Origin: Candidatus Gastranaerophilales bacterium
GTDB lineage: Bacteria > Cyanobacteriota > Vampirovibrionia > Gastranaerophilales > Gastranaerophilaceae
Length of the DNA stretch: 64,000 bases
Reading direction: 5' to 3'
Assembly (NCBI GenBank): GCA_944325105.1
Contig: CALUYW010000001.1
Coordinates: forward strand, 108,121 to 172,120
The stretch's first letter is position 1. Each line of letters starts with the position of its first letter. Of this stretch, positions 45,094 through 53,252 are shown one piece after another. The notes under the pieces are model-generated. The model worked only from the letters and a program-made list of their open reading frames with translations, did no database searches and was not told where the DNA came from. A program made the position numbers and the translations under genes.

Positions 45094-46843
45094 ATAACAG
45101 TTTGTACTCCTTTGTTTGTTTAAATTTTGCAATCCAAGTATCACTAGGGTTATGTTTTATTAAATATTCGTATTTTTCTGAATTGTTTTTGAATATCGGG
45201 AGTGATTTTTCTCCGTTGTTTATTTTTTGAACACCATTTGAATGAGGCTTGAATTCTTTTTGAAAATTGTTAGAATTTTCCAATTCTTCTTGGTTCGACC
45301 TTGCTTCAATCAGTTTTACTTCATCGTTAGTCAATAATTTTTTAACCGAGTTTATAGTTTTCCGTTTCAGTTTTTGTTGTTTTTGGATTTTTTGTTTGTA
45401 ATCCTCTAAATCCTCAACCGTTCCTAAAATCTTTGCCATTGGGTGGGTTTCGGTTACTCGCTCTGCTGTGCATAAGTATTCACCTTTCGGGGTAAAAACT
45501 TTCACATTAGTTAGATCAAACAGGTTGTATTTTACTAAAACTTTTCCTCTCAGCCCGTATAGTCTTTCGTCAAAATAGTCGCAGTTCAAGAACCTTACAC
45601 CATTTCGCTGAATTGTTTTGACTTCAGTTGCCAGCATCAAATCGTCAAGCAAGCTTTTATCAATATTCTGTTTTTTACGGTTTTCCAAAACCTCTGCGAT
45701 TGTCATATTCGGTACATTTGTGCAGGGCTGAGAGTTCTTGAACTTAAGCCACATATCAATCATTTTGATTGTTTCTTCTATAGTTGGAATGTAATCATTA
45801 TGCAGGTTGGAGTGGAATTTTTCGTTTCGTTTCAAGTATGCAGGTTTGTTGATAATTGATGAGCCGACATAGCTTGGCATTAGTTTTTCAAATCCTTCTT
45901 GAAATTCTTTAAAGAATCTCTCAATAACCTTTGACCTTGCGTTATATGGTCTTGCAAATACCGTTTCAATCCCGAGTTTTGCATAAAGTCCATAAAAGCC
46001 TAATTCTCCAAATCCTTTATCATCTGTAAAGTATTTTGCTCTAAACGCTCTACCGTTATCTTGATAGACAATTTTCGGTATCATATCGAGATTTATTATT
46101 GCGTTTCTTAGGGCACTTGCAATACATTGGGTATTTTCTTCAAGCATAATTTCATAACCGACCAGTGCTGTTGATTTCCAGTCCAAAAATCCGACTAAAG
46201 TTGCCCGACAAGGCTTGCCCGTAAACGGATTAATCACTTGAAACGCAAGTTTGTGGCCGTCTGCGACCAAAATATCCCCAACATCAAGAAGGCTCGCGTC
46301 CCTTTTAATATAAGGCTCGACCTTGTCGGAAAGTGCTTTTTCACCATCTCTAGCAAGCACCCATTTGTCATAATTGTTGTTCTTAAACCATTTTGCATAG
46401 CGTCTAAACGTAATATCTGCAGGGATAAAACTTTGGCCTTGTTCTTTGAGCTTGTATTTTGTAAGTGCGATTGCTTTGCCGATACAAATTCTATTCGGGT
46501 GCAGTAGCAAGCCCATAAATATTTTGATTTCTTCATCCGTTAGACAGGTTCTGTACTCATTCACAGAAACGTATTTGTAATTGGGGATTAGTCTTGTATA
46601 ATCTTCTGTCCCGTCTAAACTTGCTTTCCAACGATGCAGGCTTCCTCGTGAGATTTTACCTAAAACACTGAAAAGGTAGGAATTTGAACTATTATGCAAT
46701 TTGACAAAATCATAGTCTGCTTGGAGTTTGTTTACTGCTTTACGGCGAAATTCTTGCCATTTGCGGATTAAATCAAGTTTTGCAAGAGCATTTTGTTTTG
46801 CCTTCTCAGGGGTGTATTTGATTGTCTCAACTTGGTTTTCCAT
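45086..46843 (-). CDS. Mu-like DDE transposase
   Basis: A 585-aa transposase with an N-terminal helical/HTH region. The rve-type catalytic core has Asp in ILVADGHKLAFQV, Asp in KIVYQDNGRAFRA and Glu in ARSKVIERFFKEF, followed by a Mu-type C-terminal beta-barrel (LRGKVLVKYNLFDLTNVKVF). The frame opens at 46879, but that ATG lies inside the conserved upstream motif. The ATG at 46843, preceded by AAGGA, is more likely. Confidence 0.9.
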   Translation of the reverse strand: MENQVETIKYTPEKAKQNALAKLDLIRKWQEFRRKAVNKLQADYDFVKLHNSSNSYLFSVLGKISRGSLHRWKASLDGTEDYTRLIPNYKYVSVNEYRTCLTDEEIKIFMGLLLHPNRICIGKAIALTKYKLKEQGQSFIPADITFRRYAKWFKNNNYDKWVLARDGEKALSDKVEPYIKRDASLLDVGDILVADGHKLAFQVINPFTGKPCRATLVGFLDWKSTALVGYEIMLEENTQCIASALRNAIINLDMIPKIVYQDNGRAFRAKYFTDDKGFGELGFYGLYAKLGIETVFARPYNARSKVIERFFKEFQEGFEKLMPSYVGSSIINKPAYLKRNEKFHSNLHNDYIPTIEETIKMIDMWLKFKNSQPCTNVPNMTIAEVLENRKKQNIDKSLLDDLMLATEVKTIQRNGVRFLNCDYFDERLYGLRGKVLVKYNLFDLTNVKVFTPKGEYLCTAERVTETHPMAKILGTVEDLEDYKQKIQKQQKLKRKTINSVKKLLTNDEVKLIEARSNQEELENSNNFQKEFKPHSNGVQKINNGEKSLPIFKNNSEKYEYLIKHNPSDTWIAKFKQTKEYKLLYE

Positions 46844-46871
46844 TGTCTCAAAATCCTTGTAATGCGTTGTG

Positions 46872-46910
46872 CAACACATTCATCACTCGTTTTGAGACAG
46901 AAGTCAAGTG
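46872..46910 (-). promoter_or_regulatory. Conserved TTGAY-N16-GAGTGATGAAT motif upstream of the transposase
   Basis: On the minus strand CTTGAC, fifteen further bases, then GAGTGATGAATGT. The same layout (20 nt from the C/T of YTTGA to GAG) occurs on the plus strand at 39089-39119, 40059-40089 and 40426-40456, each in front of a small ORF. It is either a shared promoter/operator or a transposase-binding site. Confidence 0.6.
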
Positions 46911-46944
46911 TTTGTTTGAGAACTTTTTATATAAGAATAATTTA

Positions 46945-47988
46945 TCAAGCTTCAACTATTTTGACATAATTCATTTTATAATCTGTTGACTCAATATCAA
47001 TATTCATTTGATATACTGGAATGTTTTTTCCCTTGGCAAGATATTTTAAAATCTTAGAATTTATTGAACTAATATCAATCCCTAAATATATGGCTTTTGG
47101 TTTTAATTTTATTTGTTCTGTACATCTTGGATTGTCACTAAGTGAAATTAAACGCCACTCTTTTTCATAACTCCAATTTGTTGATTTACTTAGTAATGCT
47201 TTATAAACAACAAGTTGATCATCAGATAATACAGTTCCTTCTTTTAAAAATTGTTTCATTAAAAATAAATTTACAGAATAAATTAATAAAGTTGTTACAT
47301 CAAAACGTTCATCTGAATATTTTACTGGATATAGTGACTCATTATGTCTGTTGGGACATTGCTTTTGACAAGTGGTACAAAGATTAATATAATCATTAAA
47401 ATTATATTCAATAACAAAACCTTTATGAGAATCAGCATAATGCGCCCACATGACATTTGATGAAACATCTTCAGAAAAACAAGCTATACGAGGAGTTGAT
47501 TTTAAATAAATAAAAACATCTTTCCAGGCATTATTAAATATAGAATCTATAACATTTTGAGCCGATAGTAATAATTGTTTAATTTCTTCATTTGGTACAC
47601 TCTTTAACTTGTTTATATATGTAACAAGTTGTTCTTTATTTTCTTTGTTTAAATTTAATTTGTTTAAAATTTCAGGAGTTTTTTCTATTAAATTAATTAT
47701 TTTGTCTTTGTTGTTTACATTTAAAACATTTTCAATAAATTTTTGTTTATCTGCTTTGATTAAAGAATCATAAGGATCATTAAAATTACTAGGATATGAT
47801 AAAGAAATAATATCATTATCAAAATCACTTAAAGTATAATCAGTAATTTTTCGATATCTAAATAAAGATGATGGAGTTATTGCTTTTACGGATTTAATTA
47901 TTTCCTCAAATTTTTGTTTTTGAATTTCATCACTGTCAAAGCCACTAATAATTGTGTTATAAAATTTTTCAATAAATTCGTTTTTCAT
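46945..47988 (-). CDS. DUF2971-family protein (347 aa)
   Basis: The N-terminal part has the DUF2971 pattern: SLFRYRKITDYTLSDFDNDI, SYPSNFNDPYDSLI, then ARIACFSE-like RIACFSEDVSSNVMWAHYAD and YEKEWRLISL. The family is of unknown function, frequent in phage-defence neighbourhoods and related by pattern to the island gene at 50124-50966. A cysteine cluster (CTTCQKQCPNRH) lies mid-protein. Single gene; no partner evident. Confidence 0.75.
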   Translation of the reverse strand: MKNEFIEKFYNTIISGFDSDEIQKQKFEEIIKSVKAITPSSLFRYRKITDYTLSDFDNDIISLSYPSNFNDPYDSLIKADKQKFIENVLNVNNKDKIINLIEKTPEILNKLNLNKENKEQLVTYINKLKSVPNEEIKQLLLSAQNVIDSIFNNAWKDVFIYLKSTPRIACFSEDVSSNVMWAHYADSHKGFVIEYNFNDYINLCTTCQKQCPNRHNESLYPVKYSDERFDVTTLLIYSVNLFLMKQFLKEGTVLSDDQLVVYKALLSKSTNWSYEKEWRLISLSDNPRCTEQIKLKPKAIYLGIDISSINSKILKYLAKGKNIPVYQMNIDIESTDYKMNYVKIVEA

Positions 47989-48103
47989 AATATCAATACT
48001 ATCATAAATTTTTAGTAGATTAATTTAATTGTTGTCATGAAGCATATAATAATTTCGTTAATTTTTTAATATGTCGGAATGATAAAAATAAAATAATAAA
48101 TCT

Positions 48104-48380
48104 AAATCTTATTGATAATTTAGGGTATCTAAAATTGCAAGTAAAAATAAAATTGCACTTTTTTGCACTTTCTTGCACTGGGCTTATTTTTAAACAACAA
48201 GGCGATTTGAGCCTAATGTGGTTTTGAAATTTTACAAATGGAGTGCAAAAGAGTGCAAGAAATGAGTACTTGAGTGCAAAAAATGTCCCATGCATCTCAA
48301 TACTAAAAAACAGCCTCAATCGTGCTGTCTGTTTGATTTTTTATTAAATTTTCTCTGTCTCAATGTCCCAGAAACCTATT
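48104..48380. repeat. 277-bp direct repeat copy 1 with TTGCACT iterons
   Basis: Collinear with 49315-49591 (constant 1211-bp offset, no net gaps, roughly 85 percent identity by eye). Inside are three TTGCACT units in one direction and three AGTGCAA units in the other, so each copy can form a large imperfect hairpin. Confidence 0.85.
48308..48342 (+). terminator. Terminator-like hairpin in repeat copy 1
   Basis: AAACAGC ... GCTGTCTGTTT followed by GATTTTTT. The same structure is present in the second repeat near 49519-49553. Confidence 0.5.
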
Positions 48381-48647
48381 GCCCAGAAACCTATTAATTA
48401 ACCTGCAAAAATTTCGCACCCAATAAAGCTTCATAATATATACCTATATATTTATACATGCACTCAGTGGACTGGGACCATCAGCCCATATCTATTCAGT
48501 TAAAAATTTAATTTATCTTAATTTGTTCTTTTTTAATACCTCCTTATTAACTTTTACATACACATTAATCGCTCTTGTAGCAATAAAAGTCAAGTCATTT
48601 GCTCAAAATTTTTTATTAAGAACTTATTAAGAATAAACACCACAAAA

Positions 48648-48676
48648 TTGACAAAGTGTCTGCTATAGTTTACACT
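48648..48676 (+). promoter_or_regulatory. Toxin-antitoxin promoter, leaderless
   Basis: TTGACA, 17 nt, TACACT, then exactly 6 nt to the ATG at 48683. GTGT-N12-ACAC (48656-48675) within it may be the antitoxin operator. Confidence 0.7.
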
Positions 48677-48682
48677 ATTAAT

Positions 48683-49006
48683 ATGAACACGCGAATTGTA
48701 AAAATTGCCCAATTAGCAGATGACAAAGCTCCATTTATTGAATGGATGAATTCGCTTGATAAAAATACAAAAATAAGAGTACAAAGCAGGTTAACAAGGT
48801 TATTGGAAAATAATTTTGGAGACCATAAGAAAATAGACAATGAAATATCCGAATTAAGATTTAAGTTTGGGTCCGGATATCGGATTTATTATACTGAAAT
48901 AGATAGTATAATAGTTTTACTTATTAATGGTGGCGATAAATCAACACAAAGTAAAGATATCCTAAAAGCAAAAAGTATACTTCAAGAATGGAGAAACTTA
49001 CAATGA
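48683..49006 (+). CDS. higB: RelE/HigB-type toxin (Gp49-like addiction module killer)
   Basis: A 107-aa mRNA-interferase-type toxin. Characteristic segments are FIEWMNSLDKNTKIRVQSRL, EISELRFKFGSGYRIYYTEI and the C-terminal LINGGDKSTQSKDILKAK. The frame opens at 48656 with a GTG, but the promoter lies over that region, so the ATG at 48683 is the likely start. It overlaps the antitoxin by 4 nt. Confidence 0.9.
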   Translation: MNTRIVKIAQLADDKAPFIEWMNSLDKNTKIRVQSRLTRLLENNFGDHKKIDNEISELRFKFGSGYRIYYTEIDSIIVLLINGGDKSTQSKDILKAKSILQEWRNLQ

Positions 49007-49308
49007 AAGAATTAAAACATACAATGGATTTAGAAAATTATATAGTTAACGACTTAAAAACCGATGAAGATATTAAATTATATCTAAATACAAGTTTAAA
49101 AGATTATATTGAAGATGGTGATTTTAATTCTTTTTATCGTGCATTAGAAATTGCCATTAAATCAAGAAATTCAATTTCAGGTTTTGCAAAGAAAATTGGA
49201 ATGTCCAGAACTCATTTATATAGTTTATTTAAAAATGAAAAAGAACCTAAATTTTCAACCATTGTAAAAATATTCCATGAATTGGGTTATGAATTAGAAA
49301 TTGCGTAA
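49003..49308 (+). CDS. higA: HigA-like antitoxin
   Basis: A 101-aa antidote protein with a C-terminal HTH (ISGFAKKIGMSRTHLYSLFK). The toxin-first order and ATGA overlap are typical of HigBA. The start at 49003 was chosen for the overlap. Confidence 0.88.
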   Translation: MKELKHTMDLENYIVNDLKTDEDIKLYLNTSLKDYIEDGDFNSFYRALEIAIKSRNSISGFAKKIGMSRTHLYSLFKNEKEPKFSTIVKIFHELGYELEIA

Positions 49309-49314
49309 ATATCC

Positions 49315-49591
49315 AAATCTCATTGATAATTTGGGGTATCTCAATTTGTAAGCAAAAATAAAATTGCACTTTTTTGCACTTTATTGCACTAGGCTTAACT
49401 TCAAACACCAAGGCGATTTAAGCCTAATGTGGTCTTAAAATTTTGTAAATGGAGTGCAAAAGAGTGCAAGAAAAGAGTACTTGAGTGCAAAAAAAGACCG
49501 GTACATCTCAATACTAAAAAACAGCCTCAATCGTGCTGCCTGTTTGATTTTTTATTAAAATTTCTCCGTCTCAATGTCCCAGAAACCTATT
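49315..49591. repeat. 277-bp direct repeat copy 2
   Basis: Second copy of 48104-48380. Together the copies bracket the toxin-antitoxin pair. The same TTGCACT and AGTGCAA units are present. Confidence 0.85.
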
Positions 49592-49680
49592 ACCTATCAC
49601 CCAGAAACCTATTACCTATTAACTTCCTCGTCTCAATGTCCCAGAAACCTATTATTAGCATAATAATGTTATAGGTAATA

Positions 49681-49704
49681 AAAAACTCCCCTTTGGGAGT
49701 TTTT
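49681..49704. terminator. Original tRNA-Ile terminator, displaced
   Basis: AAAAACTCCC-CTTT-GGGAGTTTTT lies directly beyond the displaced 3' end of tRNA-Ile, where the chromosomal tRNA terminator would have been before island insertion. Confidence 0.75.
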
Positions 49705-49708
49705 TATA

Positions 49709-49752
49709 TGGGCCGCAGTGGACTCGAACCACCGACCTCACCCTTATCAGGG
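49709..49752 (-). repeat. Island attachment site, displaced tRNA-Ile 3' fragment
   Basis: Identical to tRNA-Ile from its anticodon arm to its 3' end; diverges at 49753. It marks the distal end of the island. Confidence 0.92.
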
Positions 49753-49857
49753 CGAAGCCTTATTTTGAAATAATTCTGTTTTTCTTTACTATGCTTGCAT
49801 TTGAAGCACTTCTGTAAGTTTAACGAAATAAGAAAAAACTACATAAAATTACATAAC

Positions 49858-49880
49858 ACTCCATAAATATTACAGAAAAC
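49858..49880 (+). repeat. 23-bp island-end repeat, copy 1
   Basis: ACTCCATAAATATTACAG plus five further bases, exactly repeated at 63692-63714. Both copies lie just inside the island ends in the same orientation and may be integrase arm-type sites. Confidence 0.75.
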
Positions 49881-50123
49881 ATTTTTTCTAATTAAATTCT
49901 TGTAAAAATAATTTATAGGTAATTGGTATATTGTTGCTCAAACCTTGCAATAATATTAGTCAGCCACAAATTGCAAATTTTGCAGATGGATTAAATTCGG
50001 GTATAAAAAAGTTTTTATTTAATCCTATGAATTGCTTCTTTTAATTATACAACCTCTTTTTTGGGTGTTGAATTCATCAACTAAATAAAAATGAAATTAT
50101 AACTTATAAAATTATTTATCTAA

Positions 50124-50966
50124 TTACTTATCAAATTTTTCATATATTTTTGATTGATATGTCTTTTTATTTCCTAAATTATAAGACTTAACTACATCTT
50201 TAACCAAATCTACATACCATTGTTGGGAGCTAGGACTAACAATTATTTCATCTATCAGAATATCTAAATCAACACTAACAAATTTACCTGTATTTTTAAC
50301 CCTTTTTTCTTTTGTTTCTTGATGTATTGGAGAAACTAATCTAATTTCTTTTCCATACTCAAATTCTTTTCGCTTTGACATTATTAATGGATAATAATGT
50401 TTTGCTAATTTATTTAATATATCAGCATCCGAAAACTTCTTTTTTGATTTCTTTTCTTCATTTGTTAAATCAACAATATCTTGTAAATAGGCATTATGGT
50501 TCATTTCAATGTCATTAAAGTCATAATCGTTATAATTAATATTTCCGATGAAAACGACATCTTGATTATTGGAGTTAAACGCATCTTTTATATTTTGAAT
50601 AGTTGATTTAATTGCGATACCATCGTTAGAAGATAAATAAACCTTCCACATTGCTGCATTTTCTGTATCATTTGCATGCCAACAGTTAATACAAACATTT
50701 TCTAAGAATTTTTTTCTATATTCCCACGGTTTCTTTGAACATTCTGAAGGTAATTTGATAATTTGCTTTTTATCTTGTAATTTTCTTAGATTTTTTTTAG
50801 GATACTCCCCTTCAAAAGGATCCATATCTTTTATGGAAGAACAAGAGCAAAAGAATAATGCTTTATATTCCAATAATGATAAAAATTTAGTAAAGTCCAT
50901 ATAACGCCAAACAACTTGAGTATTATCATATAAATCTAATCTAATATTTTTATGATTTTCATACAT
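50124..50966 (-). CDS. DUF2971-family protein (280 aa), end of the type I R-M operon
   Basis: Shows the DUF2971 pattern: VVWRYMDFTKFLSLLEYKAL, FFCSCSSIKDMDPFEGEYP, CWHANDTENAAMWKVYLSS, GIAIKST and GKEIRLVSP. It starts 17 bp after hsdS with a GGAGAG ribosome-binding site, so it is the last gene of the hsd operon. Function is unknown. A second, divergent DUF2971 protein lies at 46945. Confidence 0.8.
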   Translation of the reverse strand: MYENHKNIRLDLYDNTQVVWRYMDFTKFLSLLEYKALFFCSCSSIKDMDPFEGEYPKKNLRKLQDKKQIIKLPSECSKKPWEYRKKFLENVCINCWHANDTENAAMWKVYLSSNDGIAIKSTIQNIKDAFNSNNQDVVFIGNINYNDYDFNDIEMNHNAYLQDIVDLTNEEKKSKKKFSDADILNKLAKHYYPLIMSKRKEFEYGKEIRLVSPIHQETKEKRVKNTGKFVSVDLDILIDEIIVSPSSQQWYVDLVKDVVKSYNLGNKKTYQSKIYEKFDK

Positions 50967-50982
50967 ACAGGCTCTCCACTGT

Positions 50983-52449
50983 TTATACTTCCAATTTATT
51001 TACGAGGTTTAGGAGTTCTTCGACTTTGGCGACTATTCGCTTTTGTTCTGCCAGTGGAGGTAGCGGAAGTATTAAGGATTCCCATTTGCCTTTACTAATA
51101 ATCGGTAATGTTGTTTGAGGTGCGACCGACAATACTTTGTTGTAAAAGTATGGAGAAATTAAAGCAATAAATATGTAATCTGCTAATTCTTCAATAAATG
51201 GAGTAATAGCATTAATTTGTTGATTGCATGAACAATCTTTTTTTGTAAAGCCAACTTTACCAATAGAACCGCCTATGCACACCATTAAAATTGAATTTTT
51301 TGGAATAAATCTGCCATTTTTTATTCCTAAATCTGATAATGTTTGTTTATTGTATATAATTTCGCCAGAATTTGTTATATCTGCGGGTTTTACAAAAGAA
51401 TATTTTCCTCCAAAAAATTCTGGTTTGTTTGTTGAAGGTGTTGTGCCTGTCGTTGTGATACCTAGCTCTCCTAGCCTTACCCATTCCCAGCCTTGAGGAA
51501 GGTCGTATGGAATTTCGTCTTGGGTGATTGGAGGGAGGGGTTTTTCTTTTTTGATTTTGCCTTCTTTTATTAGTTGGTCTTTTTGCGCTTTTATACGTTT
51601 TAAAAGCTCTGATGCAGGTTCATCTTGAGGATTTTGTTCGACAAGTTTTCCTTGCACTGCGTATTGCAAAATTGATTGGCGGATTTGTTTTGGTAATTTT
51701 TGATTCATTTCTGATAAAATTTCTTCATTCTTGCCATATTCATCAATCAAAGGCAAAATCTCTTCCAACCTCTCTACAATCCTCTTTTGCTCAGCTAGTG
51801 GGGGGACAGGTATAATGGCATTTTTTAAATTATTTTGTGTAATTTGATTTATTGTAACAGTATTAACTGATTCAAGAGTCTTTTTAAACAATGGAGAATC
51901 AAGATATATTTTTACCCAATTATTAATTTGAGAACGAAATATAGCCATAAAAGCACCAAACGTCATAGGCTCTTTTAATTCTGTAATTATAGCGGATTTC
52001 CCTACTAAATTTTTACTTCCATTTCTTGCACAAACTAATATATCACCAATTTCTACAAATAGATTTTGATTTTTAATCTCTGTAGTTACTCGAACTAAAT
52101 CCTGTAAATATATTTTATTATTTTGAATATTACTAGAACGCAAAACTGGAATACCTGAGTCAGATTGTGTAATATCAGCAGGCTTGTACGTTAACCCAAT
52201 ATTTGAAAGACCGACATTACCTAGCCTCACCCACTCCCAACCCAGAGGAAGGTCGTATGGGATTTCATCTTGGGTGATTGGTGGGAGTGGTTTTTCTTTT
52301 TTGATTTTGCCGTCTTTTATTAATTGTTCTTTTTGCGCTTTTATGCGTTTTAAAAGCTCTGATGCAGGCTCATCATTTGGATCTTGAGATACCAATTTTC
52401 CTTGCATTGCATATTGTAATATTGATTTTTTTAAATCTTGCGATTTCAT
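50983..52449 (-). CDS. hsdS: Type I restriction specificity subunit HsdS
   Basis: A 488-aa DNA-recognition subunit with two target-recognition domains (about residues 70-225 and 320-480), each ending in PPLAEQKRIV plus a spacer helix. Residues 9-77 and 259-327 are nearly identical, including DEPASELLKRIKAQK and ITQDEIPYDLP. At DNA level this is a 207-bp direct repeat that could allow domain deletion or shuffling. It overlaps the upstream membrane-protein gene by 4 nt (ATGA). Confidence 0.95.
   Translation of the reverse strand: MKSQDLKKSILQYAMQGKLVSQDPNDEPASELLKRIKAQKEQLIKDGKIKKEKPLPPITQDEIPYDLPLGWEWVRLGNVGLSNIGLTYKPADITQSDSGIPVLRSSNIQNNKIYLQDLVRVTTEIKNQNLFVEIGDILVCARNGSKNLVGKSAIITELKEPMTFGAFMAIFRSQINNWVKIYLDSPLFKKTLESVNTVTINQITQNNLKNAIIPVPPLAEQKRIVERLEEILPLIDEYGKNEEILSEMNQKLPKQIRQSILQYAVQGKLVEQNPQDEPASELLKRIKAQKDQLIKEGKIKKEKPLPPITQDEIPYDLPQGWEWVRLGELGITTTGTTPSTNKPEFFGGKYSFVKPADITNSGEIIYNKQTLSDLGIKNGRFIPKNSILMVCIGGSIGKVGFTKKDCSCNQQINAITPFIEELADYIFIALISPYFYNKVLSVAPQTTLPIISKGKWESLILPLPPLAEQKRIVAKVEELLNLVNKLEV
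51469..51675 (-). repeat. hsdS internal repeat, copy B
   Basis: About 207 bp encoding residues 259-327 of HsdS, highly similar to 52219-52425 in direct orientation. Confidence 0.85.
52219..52425 (-). repeat. hsdS internal repeat, copy A
   Basis: About 207 bp encoding residues 9-77 of HsdS; partner of 51469-51675. Confidence 0.85.
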
Positions 52450-53252
52450 TTATCGTTTATTCCTATAAATTTTAAAAATGAACTAAATTTAAAAAAGATT
52501 TTATCCTTATATAATTTTAGATAATCTAACAAATTTGGCTGTCTAACCCAAGATTGTTCTATTATTTTTGAAAAATTTACTATTTCTTGAAATTGATTAA
52601 TATCTGGAATTAAATAATCAAAATAATGATTTATATAAATATCTCTCTTGTCTGAATATAAAAATTTAAAATACCGATTTTTACACTCTAATAACTTTTT
52701 TCTTAATAGAAGCAAATAGACAATAGTTTTGTCTGTATAATCTTTTACCAGTTCGAACATTTCTATTCCAACTTTAATAGTGTCTACATCAAGACTTCCA
52801 TTTGTTTCATATAAAGTTTTATTGCCATTGCAATATTCTTGATACTTTATAATAGTATTTTGTGTTAGGAGAGCCATTTTCTTTGTTTCACTAATGAGCA
52901 ACAAAAATTGAAAGTTATATTTAGCTAAAAAAATATTTTTTTCTATATCTGTTGCAAATATTACATTGGGAGGAAAAATGGTTTCTTGTACGGCCTTTTG
53001 AATATCCTCTTTTATCAAATTCTCAACCTTTGATAGATAAACTATTTTATAATTTAATAATGCCATCCAAGCTACATTTATTTGATTCATTAACACATTA
53101 AATTGTTTGAATTTTTCTTCTTCATATTTTTTATTTTCACTACAAGTATTAAATTTGTATGCGAAATACGCACCCGCAAAAGCAGAAGTAAAAGGTATAA
53201 TGATATCTTGCCAGTGAATATTGACTACATTAACCAACTTCTTTTTCTCCAA
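52446..53252 (-). CDS. Membrane-anchored hypothetical protein between hsdM and hsdS
   Basis: A 268-aa protein with one N-terminal transmembrane helix (IIIPFTSAFAGAYFAYKF, about residues 16-33). A long helical cytoplasmic part follows (NVLMNQINVAWMALLNYKIV). No family recognised. It overlaps hsdM by 23 nt and hsdS by 4 nt, so its production is tied to the methylase operon. One helix plus a coiled-coil-like tail recalls sensor or anchoring proteins of membrane-linked defence. Confidence 0.7.
   Translation of the reverse strand: MEKKKLVNVVNIHWQDIIIPFTSAFAGAYFAYKFNTCSENKKYEEEKFKQFNVLMNQINVAWMALLNYKIVYLSKVENLIKEDIQKAVQETIFPPNVIFATDIEKNIFLAKYNFQFLLLISETKKMALLTQNTIIKYQEYCNGNKTLYETNGSLDVDTIKVGIEMFELVKDYTDKTIVYLLLLRKKLLECKNRYFKFLYSDKRDIYINHYFDYLIPDINQFQEIVNFSKIIEQSWVRQPNLLDYLKLYKDKIFFKFSSFLKFIGINDK

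Larger units (their letters stand above)
43458..46910 (-). mobile_element. Mu-like transposition module (MuA/MuB-type)
   Basis: Four overlapping genes on the minus strand (DDE transposase, AAA+ ATPase, core-binding-like protein, HTH protein) form the transposition operon of a Mu/Tn5053-like element. The conserved GAGTGATGAAT motif upstream of the transposase recurs in the opposite orientation at 40446, 40079 and 39109, so terminal repeats may lie there. I could not fix the element ends or a target duplication. Confidence 0.6.
47989..48682. other. 694-bp non-coding stretch with repeat copy 1 and toxin promoter
   Basis: Holds the first 277-bp repeat (48104-48380), CCCAGAAACCTATT copies at 48367-48380 and 48382-48395, then about 250 bp of AT-rich sequence with no supported gene, and finally the toxin promoter. 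An open frame at 48035-48319 lies inside the repeat and is not a convincing gene. Confidence 0.6.
49309..50123. other. 815-bp non-coding stretch: repeat 2, att site, integrase arm repeat
   Basis: Contains repeat copy 2, three CCCAGAAACCTATTA units (49580-49653), a terminator, the displaced tRNA-Ile 3' end, the 23-bp arm repeat and about 240 bp of AT-rich sequence before the DUF2971 stop. No gene is supported. Confidence 0.6.

Noticed and set aside
43458..46910. A complete Mu-like prophage
   Set aside because: No head, tail, lysis or packaging genes are present, only the transposition operon. A transposon carrying defence cargo fits better.
48035..48319. 94-codon open frame on the minus strand
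   Set aside because: It lies inside the 277-bp iteron repeat, has low-complexity Phe/Cys-rich coding, no ribosome-binding site, and is not kept open in the second copy.
48460..48490. CAGTGGACT-GGACCA resembles the T-arm of the nearby tRNA-Ile
   Set aside because: Only about 16 of 22 bases match, with no acceptor stem. Too weak to call a second attachment remnant.
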